Shown piece after piece: positions 26,711 to 35,946 of a stretch of 64,000 bases of DNA (the stretch's first letter is position 1; the number at the start of each line of letters is the position of its first letter). Below the pieces are notes generated by a model, which saw nothing but the letters and a program-made list of their open reading frames with translations, had not been told where the DNA came from and ran no database searches. Source of the DNA: Lignipirellula cremea (lineage in GTDB: Bacteria > Planctomycetota > Planctomycetia > Pirellulales > Pirellulaceae); NCBI RefSeq assembly GCF_007751035.1, contig NZ_CP036433.1, positions 2,027,001 through 2,091,000 on the forward strand, read 5' to 3'. Made by a program: the position numbers and the translations under genes.

Positions 26711-29700
26711 TTAATAAAAAATGAACTCTTTCACGTTGAACAGCACATGGCACAGGTCGGTCCAGGCCCGCAGGTCGTTCGCCGCCTGTTCCGGCCTCAG
26801 GCCGTACTCCCGGTTTTGCTGCTGCAGAAACGTGAGCGACGCCGCTTTCTCGTCGGCCGTCGGCAGACGGCACAACCCTTCGACGTACATCTGTTCGATC
26901 CGTTCCTCGGCCGTATCTGCTTCGTCCAGCAGCCGTTTCGCCCACAGTCCGGCCTGCTCCACAATGAACGGATCGTTCATCAGGATCAAAGCCTGGGCTG
27001 GGACATTGGATACGCTGCGGCGGCCGACTGTGCTGAACGGTTGCGGCACATCAAAGGCCTGCATCCAGGGGGACAGGAAATTGCGCCGCACCGACAGGTA
27101 AATGCTCCGCCGGCCGGCGCCATCGATTGGTCCGCTTCCAGGGCGACCGCGGCCCTGCATGAAGGCCGTCAAATGCACGGGCGTCGGCGGGCCGAACATC
27201 GCCGGCTCCAGTCGACCGGAAACGGCCAGCACCGCATCGCGGATTGTTTCCCCTTCCAGGCGTCGCAGGTTAGCCCGCCGCCACAGCAGGTTCTGCGGAT
27301 CCTGCCGCTCGCCTGCCGGATCCGGCGTCGTCGACATCTGGTAGGCGCTGCTCAACATGATCGCCCGCACCAGTCGTTTGATCGACCAGCCGTCGGCCAT
27401 GAATCGCACGGACAAGTGGTCGAGCAATTCCGGATGGGTCGGCGGCTGCCCCAGCAGGCCGAAGTTATCAGGCGACGGCACAATGCCACGGCCGAAAAGA
27501 TGGCTCCAGATGCGGTTCGTCATCACGCGCGACACAAACGGATTCGACGGATCCACCACCCGTTCCGCCAGGGCGAGGCGGCCGCTGCCCTGCGTAAGGC
27601 GGGGCTGCTCGCCGGCGATCCCTGTGAGGAGTCGTCGCGGGACTCGGTCGCCAGGAGTGCGTGAATTACCCCTGATCAGCAGTTGCTCGTCGAAGCTGTC
27701 GCCGTCCCACATGGACGGAGCCAGTCGCGACCGGACGACGATCTGCCCGCTCGTTTTCTGGCGGGCCGTCCGCAGGGCGTCTACCGCCGGGGACTCCGTC
27801 GCGGCGTTCCATAACGGTCGATGACGCTGCAGCCAGTCACCCGCTTCCGCCTGGGCGGTGGAAACGTCGGCCGGTTCCGCCAGGGCAGACAGCGCATCGG
27901 CGAACTGCTGCGCATAGCCAGCGGCCAGCGAAGCAGGCGAAGCGCCATGTTCCGTCAGCACCTCCTGCCAGGCGACTCCAGGCAGCGGGCGCGGGGCGTC
28001 AGCTCCCTGGGTGACCAGATAGACTTCGAGCGGTTCGTCCCCTTTGGCCGAGAACTCCAGGTGGCAGCCATGACCCTGATAGACGCCCAGGTTGACGCTG
28101 GTCCAGGCGAGCTTGTCGCCAGTGGAGAACTCCTTCGCCAGCGCGCCGTGCAGCGGTCCGTTAATCATGCGATGGGAATCGACGACCAGCTGAACCCTGC
28201 CCGACCCGCGAGCCAGCCACTGCACGGGCCCGTCGCCGATGATAAAGGTCGGCGTGCGGAAGGTTCGTCCGGCGATCTCCCATTTGCCCAGACGGCCGCC
28301 TTCGGGATCCGCATCGGGCGCCAGTTCCAGGCGATTGAAGGCCGGCTCGCGGCGCACACAGCCCCAGGTCGCTACACCTTCGACCGTTCCTTCGGCATCG
28401 AACTTCAGGTCGCCCGGCGACAGCGGTCCGGCGCCAAAGGTCGGCCCGTTCGCCTGCCAGAAAGCCGCATCCCCCTGGCGGTAGTCGGCGATCGTTTGCT
28501 CCGGAGTGAGTACGTCGCCGGCGGCCAGCGCTGGGAAACGGCCTGCTTCGGCTTCGACGGCCTGCTTCCAGGCAGGATCGGCAAGTTCGCCTTGCAGCGC
28601 CAACGCGGTCCACGGGTGAAGCACGTCGCCGGGAGCAACGCTACGCAAATGATCGACCCAGGCCAGCAGTCGGGCCGCGTCCAGGTCATGCACCAGGGCC
28701 ACAGCGTCCGCCGCTTTTTCGAAATCGACCAGCTTTGCTTTGGCAGGCTGCTGCGGCTTGGACTGCAGCACTTGTCGGGCGGCCAGCAGGTACGCGGCGA
28801 ACTGTTTCTGATCGAACGCTTCGATTCCTTCGCGGGCAATCGCCTGGCGATGCGGGCGGTTGAGTTCCTGCAGCTGCTCTGCGACGGCCGTGTTCTGCGC
28901 GAGCGTGTCGAACCGCACCTGGCGATATTCGGAACTCTGCAGGAAGCCTGCCAGGGCGTAGTAGTCGGCCTGACTGATGGCGTCGAACTTGTGATCGTGG
29001 CAGCGGGCGCAAGAAACCGTGAGCCCCAGGAACGTCTTGCTAAAGACATCGATCATGTTGTCGAAGCGATCGGTTTCGTCCTTGCGAATGTCGACCGGCG
29101 AGTGGACCCATTCGCCCAGGTGCCAGAACCCTGGACCCAGGATGGATTGATTCGCTCCGTGCGCGTCGGTTCGCGGCTGCTCCAGGAGGTCGCCTGCGAT
29201 ATGTTCTTTGACAAACTGGTCGTACGGCGTATCGGCGTTCAGCGCGCGAATCACATAGTCGCGATACTGCCAGGCGTTGGGGGTTGTATAGTCAAATTCG
29301 TGCCCGCGAGACTCGGCGTAGCGGACCAGATCCAGCCAGTGCCGTCCCCAGCGTTCGCCAAAGTGGGGCGAGTCCAGCAGTTCATCGACAACCTGCGCAA
29401 ACGCGTTGGGTGAATCGTCCTGCAGGAACGCCTGGAGCTGCTCCGGCGTCGGCGGCAGGCCGATCAGGTCGAAGTACGCGCGTCGCAACAGGGCTCTTTT
29501 GGTGGCTGGGGCCGCTGGCTGCAGGCCGGCGGATTCGATCTTTGCCAGCAGAAACTGGTCCAGAGGATCTTTGGCCCAGCCCTGGTCGACAGTTGGCGGG
29601 ACGGGCGGGTCGACGACCGGACGCCAGGCCCAGTGGCTGGCGGCTCGTTCCTGCAGATCGAAGGCTTTTTTGACGACCTGGGGGGCCAGATCTTCTGCCG

Positions 29701-30097
29701 GCCAGGCAGCGCCGGAGTCGATCCATTTCGCCAGCAGGGCGATCTCTTCCACCGGCATCTTCGACGCGGGCGGCATTTGATACAGGTCGCCGTAATTGAT
29801 CGAATCGATCAGCAGGCTGTTTTTGGCGTCGCCCGGTGCGATGGCGGGCCCGGTATCGCCGCCGGCCAGCAGGGCGGACCGGGAAGAGACTCGCAGACCG
29901 CCTTTGGGCTCTACGGCGTCGGGACCGTGGCATTCGTAACACCTTTTGACCAGCACAGGACGAATGCTGTTTTCAAAAAAGGTGATCGCGGCCTCGTCGT
30001 ACTTTTCTTCCGCCCCGACTACCTGGGAGCCGGCGCCGACGGACAAAGTGAGAATACAGTATACGAGTGCATTGAATACGCGGGGACGCAATAGCAT
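26711..30097 (-). CDS. PSD1 planctomycete cytochrome-C-like protein (DUF1549/DUF1553)
   Basis: 1128 residues, ATG with GGGAG nine bases upstream, and a signal peptide to ~residue 29. The planctomycete cytochrome-c-like domain comes first, with C53-Y-E-C-H57 in RPVLVKRCYECHG and a distal MPP. DUF1549 follows (DLIGLPPTPEQLQAF, HFGERWGRHWLDLVRYAES), ending in CARCHDHKFDAI, a second CxxCH. The middle (~480-740) is a beta-rich insertion. DUF1553 follows from ~840 (NPFVSRVMTNRIWSHLFG, VRAIMLSSAYQMS, QALILMNDPFIVEQA). The two CxxCH sites are potential covalent haem sites after export, which would need the ResB/CcsA system encoded at 12475-19193. It probably forms an operon with the DUF1501 gene downstream. 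Confidence 0.92.
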   Translation of the reverse strand: MLLRPRVFNALVYCILTLSVGAGSQVVGAEEKYDEAAITFFENSIRPVLVKRCYECHGPDAVEPKGGLRVSSRSALLAGGDTGPAIAPGDAKNSLLIDSINYGDLYQMPPASKMPVEEIALLAKWIDSGAAWPAEDLAPQVVKKAFDLQERAASHWAWRPVVDPPVPPTVDQGWAKDPLDQFLLAKIESAGLQPAAPATKRALLRRAYFDLIGLPPTPEQLQAFLQDDSPNAFAQVVDELLDSPHFGERWGRHWLDLVRYAESRGHEFDYTTPNAWQYRDYVIRALNADTPYDQFVKEHIAGDLLEQPRTDAHGANQSILGPGFWHLGEWVHSPVDIRKDETDRFDNMIDVFSKTFLGLTVSCARCHDHKFDAISQADYYALAGFLQSSEYRQVRFDTLAQNTAVAEQLQELNRPHRQAIAREGIEAFDQKQFAAYLLAARQVLQSKPQQPAKAKLVDFEKAADAVALVHDLDAARLLAWVDHLRSVAPGDVLHPWTALALQGELADPAWKQAVEAEAGRFPALAAGDVLTPEQTIADYRQGDAAFWQANGPTFGAGPLSPGDLKFDAEGTVEGVATWGCVRREPAFNRLELAPDADPEGGRLGKWEIAGRTFRTPTFIIGDGPVQWLARGSGRVQLVVDSHRMINGPLHGALAKEFSTGDKLAWTSVNLGVYQGHGCHLEFSAKGDEPLEVYLVTQGADAPRPLPGVAWQEVLTEHGASPASLAAGYAQQFADALSALAEPADVSTAQAEAGDWLQRHRPLWNAATESPAVDALRTARQKTSGQIVVRSRLAPSMWDGDSFDEQLLIRGNSRTPGDRVPRRLLTGIAGEQPRLTQGSGRLALAERVVDPSNPFVSRVMTNRIWSHLFGRGIVPSPDNFGLLGQPPTHPELLDHLSVRFMADGWSIKRLVRAIMLSSAYQMSTTPDPAGERQDPQNLLWRRANLRRLEGETIRDAVLAVSGRLEPAMFGPPTPVHLTAFMQGRGRPGSGPIDGAGRRSIYLSVRRNFLSPWMQAFDVPQPFSTVGRRSVSNVPAQALILMNDPFIVEQAGLWAKRLLDEADTAEERIEQMYVEGLCRLPTADEKAASLTFLQQQNREYGLRPEQAANDLRAWTDLCHVLFNVKEFIFY

Positions 30098-30443
30098 GGG
30101 TCGTTCTCCCGCATCCGCGCCGAACAGGCCTGACGGGCGTGGATGGATGAAAAAGGAGGGGAGGGGCGCCTGGCGGGATCGCGACGAAAACCGCCCCCGG
30201 CTTGGGTATACCGAAGGAAATCAGCTTCGATTGTACCATCAAACGGCGACGCGGCGCATCCGTTCCGCCAGAATCACAGCCGCCGTTTCGCTTGGGGGCG
30301 GACGATCGTCAGTGGGAAAAGCAGTGCCGCCAGACCCGACCTGCCGGGAAAGAACGGCGCTCAGGCAGCTGCCGGAAAATGACGCGGCTGCCGATACCCG
30401 CCGCCGGGGACCTGCCACCAAGGGGGGCGGTCGTCTTGGGGGA
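30098..30443. other. Intergenic, 346 bp
   Basis: It lies between the TIKI/TraB-like gene and the PSD1 gene, both on the minus strand, so it presumably contains the PSD1-DUF1501 promoter. I see GC-rich short inverted repeats near 30400-30440 but no gene and no clear promoter. Confidence 0.45.
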
Positions 30444-31352
30444 TCAGTCGATCTTCCAGGCGCGTAACCAGCGCATTTCCAGCGGCTTCATTTTGAAGTC
30501 GTCCCGCAGACGGCGGTCCATGTCGATCAGATGGCCAGCGCCGTAGAAAACGGCCAGCTTCTTTTTGCCCGACTGGATTTCTGTTTCCAGCACTTCAAAC
30601 GCTTTGCGATTGCGTTCGGTGATCAGGGTTGAGCCGTCAGGGCCTTCGAGGGCCGCCATGCCGCCTTCCAGATCTTCAAACTGGGTCGCCATCTGACGTT
30701 TCATCAGCACGGCCCGGTTGCTGGAGAACAGGGCCTGCAGCATGCCGATTTCGCCCGGTCCATCGGTTCCTTGCCGGGCGGCGGAGTAGCCAATCGACCG
30801 GAACACCATCTGCCAGACACTTTCGCCCCGATCGTTCATGCTCTGGGAGAATTCCTCCGGCGACATATCGGCATGAACGAAATTCGGCTTTTTGTAGTCG
30901 ATATGGTCAAGCTGGAACGCCAGGTCGAGCATGCCCGTCATGCCGGTTTGCACGCCAGAGACGGCTCCACCGCCGCGACGACCAGGTTCGGGTCGTTTGT
31001 TGGGCGGGGCGACCAGTTCATAGAGCACGCTATCATAGCCAGCAAAGACATCATTCAGTTTGGCGTAGTAGTCCTTGTCGGCGATGTGCACCACGCCGAC
31101 CAGATCCACGATCACGCCGTCGGGCGACTGGTAACGGGCGATGGCCGTTTCCAAAGCCTGGGGCACGCCGCGGTCATTGCGTACGACCCGCAAAAACTTG
31201 GGTGCGGGGGCGGCTTCGACCTGTTGATTCGCCTGGTCCTCGACCTGGTTCTGCTGGGCGGCAGCGGTCGCTCCCCAGGCAAAAGCAGACAGACACAAGA
31301 GCGAGTTGGCGACCGATTTGGCAACCAGAGGCGTCAGTCGGGCTTGAGACAT
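30444..31352 (-). CDS. Exported TIKI/TraB-superfamily-like protein
   Basis: 302 residues from the ATG at 31352 (AGGG four to five bases upstream). Two upstream in-frame ATGs lack a site. A signal peptide (SVANSLLCLSAFAWGATAAA) is followed by a Gln/Glu-rich linker. The core shows the two GxxH motifs that define the TraB/TIKI/GumN group: GVVH in VIVDLVGVVHIADKDYYAKL and GAGH in KLAVFYGAGHLIDMDRRL, together with VLYELVAPP. Some members (animal TIKI) are metalloproteases; most bacterial members are uncharacterised. The mature protein is probably periplasmic. There is an arginine-rich PEPGRRGGG loop in the middle. Confidence 0.7.
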   Translation of the reverse strand: MSQARLTPLVAKSVANSLLCLSAFAWGATAAAQQNQVEDQANQQVEAAPAPKFLRVVRNDRGVPQALETAIARYQSPDGVIVDLVGVVHIADKDYYAKLNDVFAGYDSVLYELVAPPNKRPEPGRRGGGAVSGVQTGMTGMLDLAFQLDHIDYKKPNFVHADMSPEEFSQSMNDRGESVWQMVFRSIGYSAARQGTDGPGEIGMLQALFSSNRAVLMKRQMATQFEDLEGGMAALEGPDGSTLITERNRKAFEVLETEIQSGKKKLAVFYGAGHLIDMDRRLRDDFKMKPLEMRWLRAWKID

Positions 31353-31630
31353 GGATCCCTTTCCCATGTTGGAACTGCAAAAAACGGCCATTCCGTGCCA
31401 GCAAGAGGCGGCTGCCGGGCTGCCGTGGCTCTCTCATTCAATATAGGTCGCACCGACATGCAAGGCAATCGCGACCGTTGTTCGCGGAATTTTCGGCAAA
31501 GGTTACCTTTCTTGTTTAACTAGAACGACGTGCAATTCCGATACTACCATCACAGGAAGTCTTGAACACCCTGAGCGATCCATCGCGCATTCAATCACTC
31601 TTCAGCGCAACTCCAATCGGAAGCGGAAGT

Positions 31631-32782
31631 ATGTCGACCAAGCGAATACTGTGGATATTGATCGCCACCTTAGCTGGGTTGGTCAACGCCCCTTGGGCCA
31701 TGGCCCAATACGGAGTGCGCAACGACCCCCGCGGCGGAACGTGGCCCTCCGATGACCCACCCTTCATTGAATACGATCCCTTCATGGAAGCCACGCCTTT
31801 CGTGGATCCGGGATATTTCGACCACGACCTGCAGTTCTTTGCGCCGGTCGAAGTCGAAGAGTTCGGCGGGAACCCGCCGCCTCGCACGGGCTGGTACTTT
31901 GAGTACAGTCGCTTGTACCTGTCCACCTCGACTCCCGAGCTGGGCGTGAACTCCAACTGGCAGAGTTACAGCTGGGGGAACCGCTTTGAGATCGGTTACT
32001 TCACGGCGGACCAGACCGGCTGGATGTTTGAATACACCCGCTTTGCCGGTCCTTCCAGTAGCACCTCGTTCATCAATAACCCGGACCAGGTGTATATTCC
32101 GGACCCCAATGCCGACCCCGATGTCTTCGATCCGAACCCGACGGCAGGTACGCCGACGGTCGCCCTGGATGTGCGCAGCATTGAAAACATCGGCGACCTG
32201 CACCGGTTCGACATGGCCAAGGCCTTCCGCCTGGACCAGTTTGACAACGGCGGAACGGTTGAAATGTACATCGGCGGCGGCTACTTTGGCTTCACCGACA
32301 AGAGCTACCGGGCGACGGACGTGCAGATTCTCGATCCGATAACCGGCGTGCCAACCGGGGAGTTCTTCCCCAACCAGCCGTTGACCGTACCTGTTACGAA
32401 CAACCGGATCTGGAATATGATGGTTGGCATCCGCGGTCGGAAACAGAAAGGCCGCTGGGTGTTGACCGGGGAAGCCCGAGGCCTGGCAGGTATCAACTTC
32501 CAGCACTTCGCTCCCTATACGACCGTTACGGCCGCGTTTGGCAACGCCACGAGCGTGCTGGTCGCTCGCGACTACTTCGCCGGTTCAACCAGCGACGAGT
32601 TTGTCGTCGGCGGCGACTTGCGGGGCGAAGCCGAGTTCCAGTTCACCCGGGACATCGCCTTCCAGGTTGGGTTCTCGATGACCTATCTGGGAACGGGCGT
32701 CGCTCGCTATGGCGTGCCTTCGGCCAACAACGAAGACCTGATGATGGTGGGGGCCAACTTCGGCTTCCTGGTCAATCGCTAG
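31631..32782 (+). CDS. Putative outer-membrane beta-barrel protein
   Basis: 383 residues from the ATG at 31631, which opens a signal peptide (MSTKRILWILIATLAGL...PWAMAQ). An upstream non-ATG start in the same frame would place the signal inside the protein. The mature protein has an acidic, Pro/Phe-rich start, then alternating amphipathic strands with aromatic girdles (TGWYFEYSRLYLS, WGNRFEIGYFTADQTGWMFEYTRF, VEMYIGGGYFGFTD, AEFQFTRDIAFQVGFSMTYLG). It ends in NFGFLVNR rather than a terminal Phe. This resembles planctomycete outer-membrane proteins of the BBP7 type, but I cannot assign the family firmly. It is a single-gene unit, divergent from the TIKI-like gene. Confidence 0.65.
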   Translation: MSTKRILWILIATLAGLVNAPWAMAQYGVRNDPRGGTWPSDDPPFIEYDPFMEATPFVDPGYFDHDLQFFAPVEVEEFGGNPPPRTGWYFEYSRLYLSTSTPELGVNSNWQSYSWGNRFEIGYFTADQTGWMFEYTRFAGPSSSTSFINNPDQVYIPDPNADPDVFDPNPTAGTPTVALDVRSIENIGDLHRFDMAKAFRLDQFDNGGTVEMYIGGGYFGFTDKSYRATDVQILDPITGVPTGEFFPNQPLTVPVTNNRIWNMMVGIRGRKQKGRWVLTGEARGLAGINFQHFAPYTTVTAAFGNATSVLVARDYFAGSTSDEFVVGGDLRGEAEFQFTRDIAFQVGFSMTYLGTGVARYGVPSANNEDLMMVGANFGFLVNR

Positions 32783-32847
32783 TCGTCAACCCGACGACCT
32801 CGGCAAGCAGTCGCACAAGGGTGCGGCTGAACTCAGGAATCGAAACG

Positions 32848-32865
32848 GCTCGCCCTCTGGCGAGC
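32848..32865 (+). terminator. Hairpin downstream of the barrel gene
   Basis: Perfect 7 bp stem GCTCGCC/GGCGAGC with a 4-base loop, 66 bp after the barrel stop. There is no U-tract on the plus strand. Confidence 0.35.
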
Positions 32866-32873
32866 TAAAGAAA

Positions 32874-32914
32874 AAGACCGGACATCGTCGGAAATTCCGA
32901 CCATGTTCGGTCTT
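32874..32914 (-). terminator. Strong intrinsic terminator for the small gene at 32951
   Basis: A 41-base near-perfect palindrome: the 20-base arms AAGACCGGACATCGTCGGAA and TTCCGACCATGTTCGGTCTT differ at two pairs. It lies 37 bp beyond the small gene's stop and is followed on the minus strand by TTTCTTT. Confidence 0.75.
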
Positions 32915-32950
32915 GGCGCTTTCTTGGCGTCGAATGAACCTACCGCGTCT

Positions 32951-33133
32951 TTAACTTTTAGCCGCGCACAGCTTTTTCAGTTCTTTCAACTCGCTACTCA
33001 GCCGGTGACGTAACGGACTTTCCGGACGGAGTTCATCGAGCAGCACCTCTGCCTTGTCAACGTCAGCGGCGTCGAACTGCGGAGAGGAGAAAAGACGGCG
33101 GAAACTACGTTCAACTTCAGCTTCGGTAAGCAA
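32951..33133 (-). CDS. Small helical protein, probable gene
   Basis: 60 residues if it starts at the TTG at 33133, which has GGGAG six bases upstream; a TTG 18 bases earlier has none. No ATG exists in frame. The product is charged and helical (EAEVERSFRRLF, DADKAEVLLDEL-type pattern, LSSELKELKKLCAAKS) and soluble. The gene has its own promoter candidate (33182-33209) and a strong terminator, which argues that it is real despite its size. Similar ~65-residue proteins occur in related planctomycetes as far as I recall, but no function is known. Confidence 0.55.
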   Translation of the reverse strand: MLTEAEVERSFRRLFSSPQFDAADVDKAEVLLDELRPESPLRHRLSSELKELKKLCAAKS

Positions 33134-33438
33134 CGGAATCTCCCAAACCAAAACAAGTGATGAAAGCCTTTAACATTTTGTATTGTAGTGGGCAGGCCAG
33201 GTGGTGCAAGAGCAACGCACCCTCAGGACCCTGCTTGCCGCCCGGTTCGCCGATCCGCCGTCCTGGCGTCATGCGGCAAAAACAACGGAACCGCTACGAG
33301 AAAACGCTGTTTTCGGCTCGCAGCCAGGCAACGCAGGAAGAGAGAAAAAGCGACCGGCGGACGTCCTTTTTCTCAAAACGGATCTAACCTGGCGATCTGT
33401 TCAGGTGCACCTTGGGAAACGCCCTGTTCTCGCTGCGA
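33134..33438. other. Intergenic, 305 bp
   Basis: It carries the promoter candidate for the small gene at its left end; no gene is supported in the remainder. Confidence 0.5.
33182..33209 (-). promoter_or_regulatory. Candidate sigma70-type promoter for the small gene
   Basis: On the minus strand TTGCAC (33209-33204), a 16-base spacer and TACAAT (33187-33182). The predicted start would leave a leader of ~40 bases before the TTG codon. Confidence 0.45.
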
Positions 33439-34800
33439 TTACTGCCCGGGAGCCGCCAGGAACTTAACGACAAGCTCGCCGGTCTCTGTGTTCCACACCA
33501 TGACCTGCCCGTTAAAATCGCCGCCGGCCAGACGCTGGGTCGCCGGATGGGCGGCCGCCGTCAGTGCCCACTCTTCCAGCCCTGCGTACGAGCGAATCGC
33601 GTTGCGTGATTTGCGATCGAATTGACGCACGGTTTTGTCGGCTCCCGCGGCCAGCAGCCAGTCGCCGGCCGCCTGCACCAGCAGGATCTCGTCGCCAAAG
33701 GTCGCTACGTCGGACGTTTTCTTCCCGTCCTCAATCTTCCATTGGCTCAGGCGTTTGTCGGCCGATCCCGAAAAAACTTCCTTCCCGTCGGTATGGAACG
33801 CCACGCCGCGGACGCCTTCGGTATGCCCGTTATAAGTCTGCATCAGCTCGCCCGTTTCGGCGTTGAAAACCTTGGCTGTTTTATCCTGGCTTCCCGCGGC
33901 CAGGAGTTTGCCGTCGGGACTCCAGGCGACCGACATCACCCAGTCGGAATGGCTGGAGATGACGAGCGTTTCGGCGCCGTTGGCCGTTTGATAAATGCGG
34001 ATCAGGCCGTCGGCCGCCCCGCTGGCCACGCGATCGCCCTGGGGGTTGAAACTCACGGCGTACGCCACATCGGAAGTGCGGCCCAGCGCACGGACGAGCT
34101 CGCCCGAGGCCAGATCGTAAAGGCGCACCTCGCCCATTTTACCTGGTGCTCCGCCGGCCGCCGCCAGCAGTTTGCCATCGGGGCTGATATCCAGGGCGTA
34201 GGTTCTTTCCCCCACATTACCGATGCGTCGCAGCAACTGACTGTCGACCGGGTTCCACACCGTCAGCTCGTGATAACCGCCCACGATCAGCTCGCTGCCG
34301 TCGGGCGAAAACACCATCGCCGTCGCCGGCAGGGCGGCCGGATATTTTTCCGGCGCCGCGGGATGTTGCGGCGGCGGTACGATCGAGATCAACGCCTCTT
34401 GCGGGTCTTTGCCGTCGTACTTCGCCCCTTCGGCAATCCAGGTCCGCAAGAGCGCGACGGTCGCCGGCGGCAGCGGATCGGCTTCCAGCGGCATCCGTTC
34501 GTCGGCGTCTTCCGACAGCATCCGGCGGACGGCCTCGCTGCCTTCGACATCGCCGGCCAGAAAACCGTCCAGGCCTGAATCGCCTCCGGCCGCCGCCTTT
34601 TCAAACGTATCGACGCGATACCCGGCTTCGGCCTTTTTCGGACCATGGCAGGCCAGGCAGTTCTCCAGCAGCACCGGCGCAATGGCGTTTTTGAAACTGA
34701 CCGGTTCGGCCCAGGCCACAGGGTCGCCCGTCAGGAAGGACGCGACAGCAGCGACAGCAGCCAGGAAGGCAGGGCGCCGAACGGAGGAAAGAGCACGCAT
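33439..34800 (-). CDS. Exported cytochrome-like/WD40 propeller protein
   Basis: 453 residues from the ATG at 34800, which begins a signal peptide (RRPAFLAAVAAVASFLTG). The planctomycete cytochrome-c-like domain follows with C48-L-A-C-H52 (APVLLENCLACHG) and a distal RMPLEADPLPP. Residues ~145-453 are WD40 repeats: MVFSPDGSELIVGGYHELTVWN, LDISPDGKLLAAAGG, VSFNPQGDRVASGAADGLIRIY, VAWSPDGKLLAAGSQDKTAKVF and VAFHTDGKEVFSGSADKRLSQW. The cytochrome-like plus WD40 architecture is typical of planctomycetes. The single CxxCH could bind haem after export. It acts outside the cytoplasm; its partner is unknown. It lies in a minus-strand series with the methyltransferase and the giant protein but is separated by 142 bp. 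Confidence 0.88.
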   Translation of the reverse strand: MRALSSVRRPAFLAAVAAVASFLTGDPVAWAEPVSFKNAIAPVLLENCLACHGPKKAEAGYRVDTFEKAAAGGDSGLDGFLAGDVEGSEAVRRMLSEDADERMPLEADPLPPATVALLRTWIAEGAKYDGKDPQEALISIVPPPQHPAAPEKYPAALPATAMVFSPDGSELIVGGYHELTVWNPVDSQLLRRIGNVGERTYALDISPDGKLLAAAGGAPGKMGEVRLYDLASGELVRALGRTSDVAYAVSFNPQGDRVASGAADGLIRIYQTANGAETLVISSHSDWVMSVAWSPDGKLLAAGSQDKTAKVFNAETGELMQTYNGHTEGVRGVAFHTDGKEVFSGSADKRLSQWKIEDGKKTSDVATFGDEILLVQAAGDWLLAAGADKTVRQFDRKSRNAIRSYAGLEEWALTAAAHPATQRLAGGDFNGQVMVWNTETGELVVKFLAAPGQ

Positions 34801-34942
34801 AAAACACCGGGCGGGAATAGCAGGCAGGGAAGGCGGGCGGGCAGGTCGAAACGGGCCTCTCAGGGAGCCGTTTCGTGTGTCAGGGAGTTCGTCGTCTGGC
34901 AAAAAAAGGGCAGACGACCTGCGGCGGTCGCAAAAAGCTAGT

Positions 34943-35728
34943 TTACTCGTCGTCGGCGCCAAAAAACATCATGTGTTGCCAGGGCAGCGAATCGAACTCG
35001 TCGACCAGCTTCAGGCCGTTGGCGTTCATCTCTTTATTGATCTGCTTTTTGGTCATTTTGTGCAGCGGCTTGATCGGCACCCGCGGATCTTCCCCGCGAT
35101 ACTCGACCAGCACCAGGCGGCCCTCCGGCGCCAGCGATTCCCGCATCGCCTTGAGCATATGCACCGGGTGGGAGAACTCGTGGTAGACATCGACACACAG
35201 AATCAAATCGACCTTGCCGGCGGGCAGACGGGGATCAATCAGCGTGCCCAGGATCGGCTCTACATTTTTGACATTCTCCGCCGTCATGCGTTCGCGCAGG
35301 AACTCGAGCATTTTCGGCTGGATGTCGACGCCCAGCACGCGTCCCTGGGGGCCGACCATTTTCGCCATCTGCAGGGAGTAAAAGCCGTTGCCGCAGCCCA
35401 TATCGACGATCGTCATGCCGGGCTTGATTCCCAGTCGGGCCAGCATCAGCGAGCACCGCTCCTGTTCCTCCCGGTTTTCGCGGATCAGCCACTCAGCGCC
35501 CAGGTAGTGCATGGTGGTCGCGACCCGGCGGCCCATGTAGGTCCGCAAGCCGGGCGGGATTTTTTCTTCGGCGGCGCCATCGCCAGCGGGCTCTTCAGCC
35601 TGGTCCGTTCCCAGCGAGTCGGGCCGCTCCTGGCAACTTCCCTGCGGGGCGGCAATTCCGGCCAGTCCCGCGAAGATCAGCAGGAGAAGGCCGAGGAAGA
35701 ATCGCTGGCTGCAGGGATGTCGTTTCAT
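34943..35728 (-). CDS. Exported SAM-dependent methyltransferase-like protein
   Basis: 261 residues from the ATG at 35728 (AAGGA nine bases upstream). It opens with a signal peptide or anchor (RFFLGLLLLIFAGLAGIAA). The class I methyltransferase fold follows: RLGIKPGMTIVDMGCGNGFYS (motif I), VLGVDIQPKMLEFL, DLILCVDVYHEFSHPVHML and GRLVLVEYRGED. Exported SAM methyltransferases are odd because SAM is cytoplasmic, yet such proteins recur in planctomycetes, where the leader may act as a membrane anchor facing the cytoplasm. Substrate unknown. It lies 218 bp from the end of the giant gene upstream. Confidence 0.85.
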   Translation of the reverse strand: MKRHPCSQRFFLGLLLLIFAGLAGIAAPQGSCQERPDSLGTDQAEEPAGDGAAEEKIPPGLRTYMGRRVATTMHYLGAEWLIRENREEQERCSLMLARLGIKPGMTIVDMGCGNGFYSLQMAKMVGPQGRVLGVDIQPKMLEFLRERMTAENVKNVEPILGTLIDPRLPAGKVDLILCVDVYHEFSHPVHMLKAMRESLAPEGRLVLVEYRGEDPRVPIKPLHKMTKKQINKEMNANGLKLVDEFDSLPWQHMMFFGADDE

Positions 35729-35946
35729 GATGGAATTCCTTGAAGGGTCAGGAGGATCGGCTCGAACAGACGCGCTGCCCGGTAGATGCGAGTTTAACAG
35801 ACACAGCCAGGGACGCCATGTTTTCCGCCCCGAGCCGCATGGTGTTGGCGGCCACTGAGGAAATTGCTGCCGGATTCTGATTCGTCGTTCTGCGGAAGAG
35901 CAAACGCCGGACAGTCGATTTCCGTCAGCAAAAAGTTTCTCGTACC

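Noticed and set aside
27821-29413. 530-codon plus-strand open frame
   Set aside because: Antisense to the PSD1 gene, which has CxxCH, DUF1549 and DUF1553 signatures.
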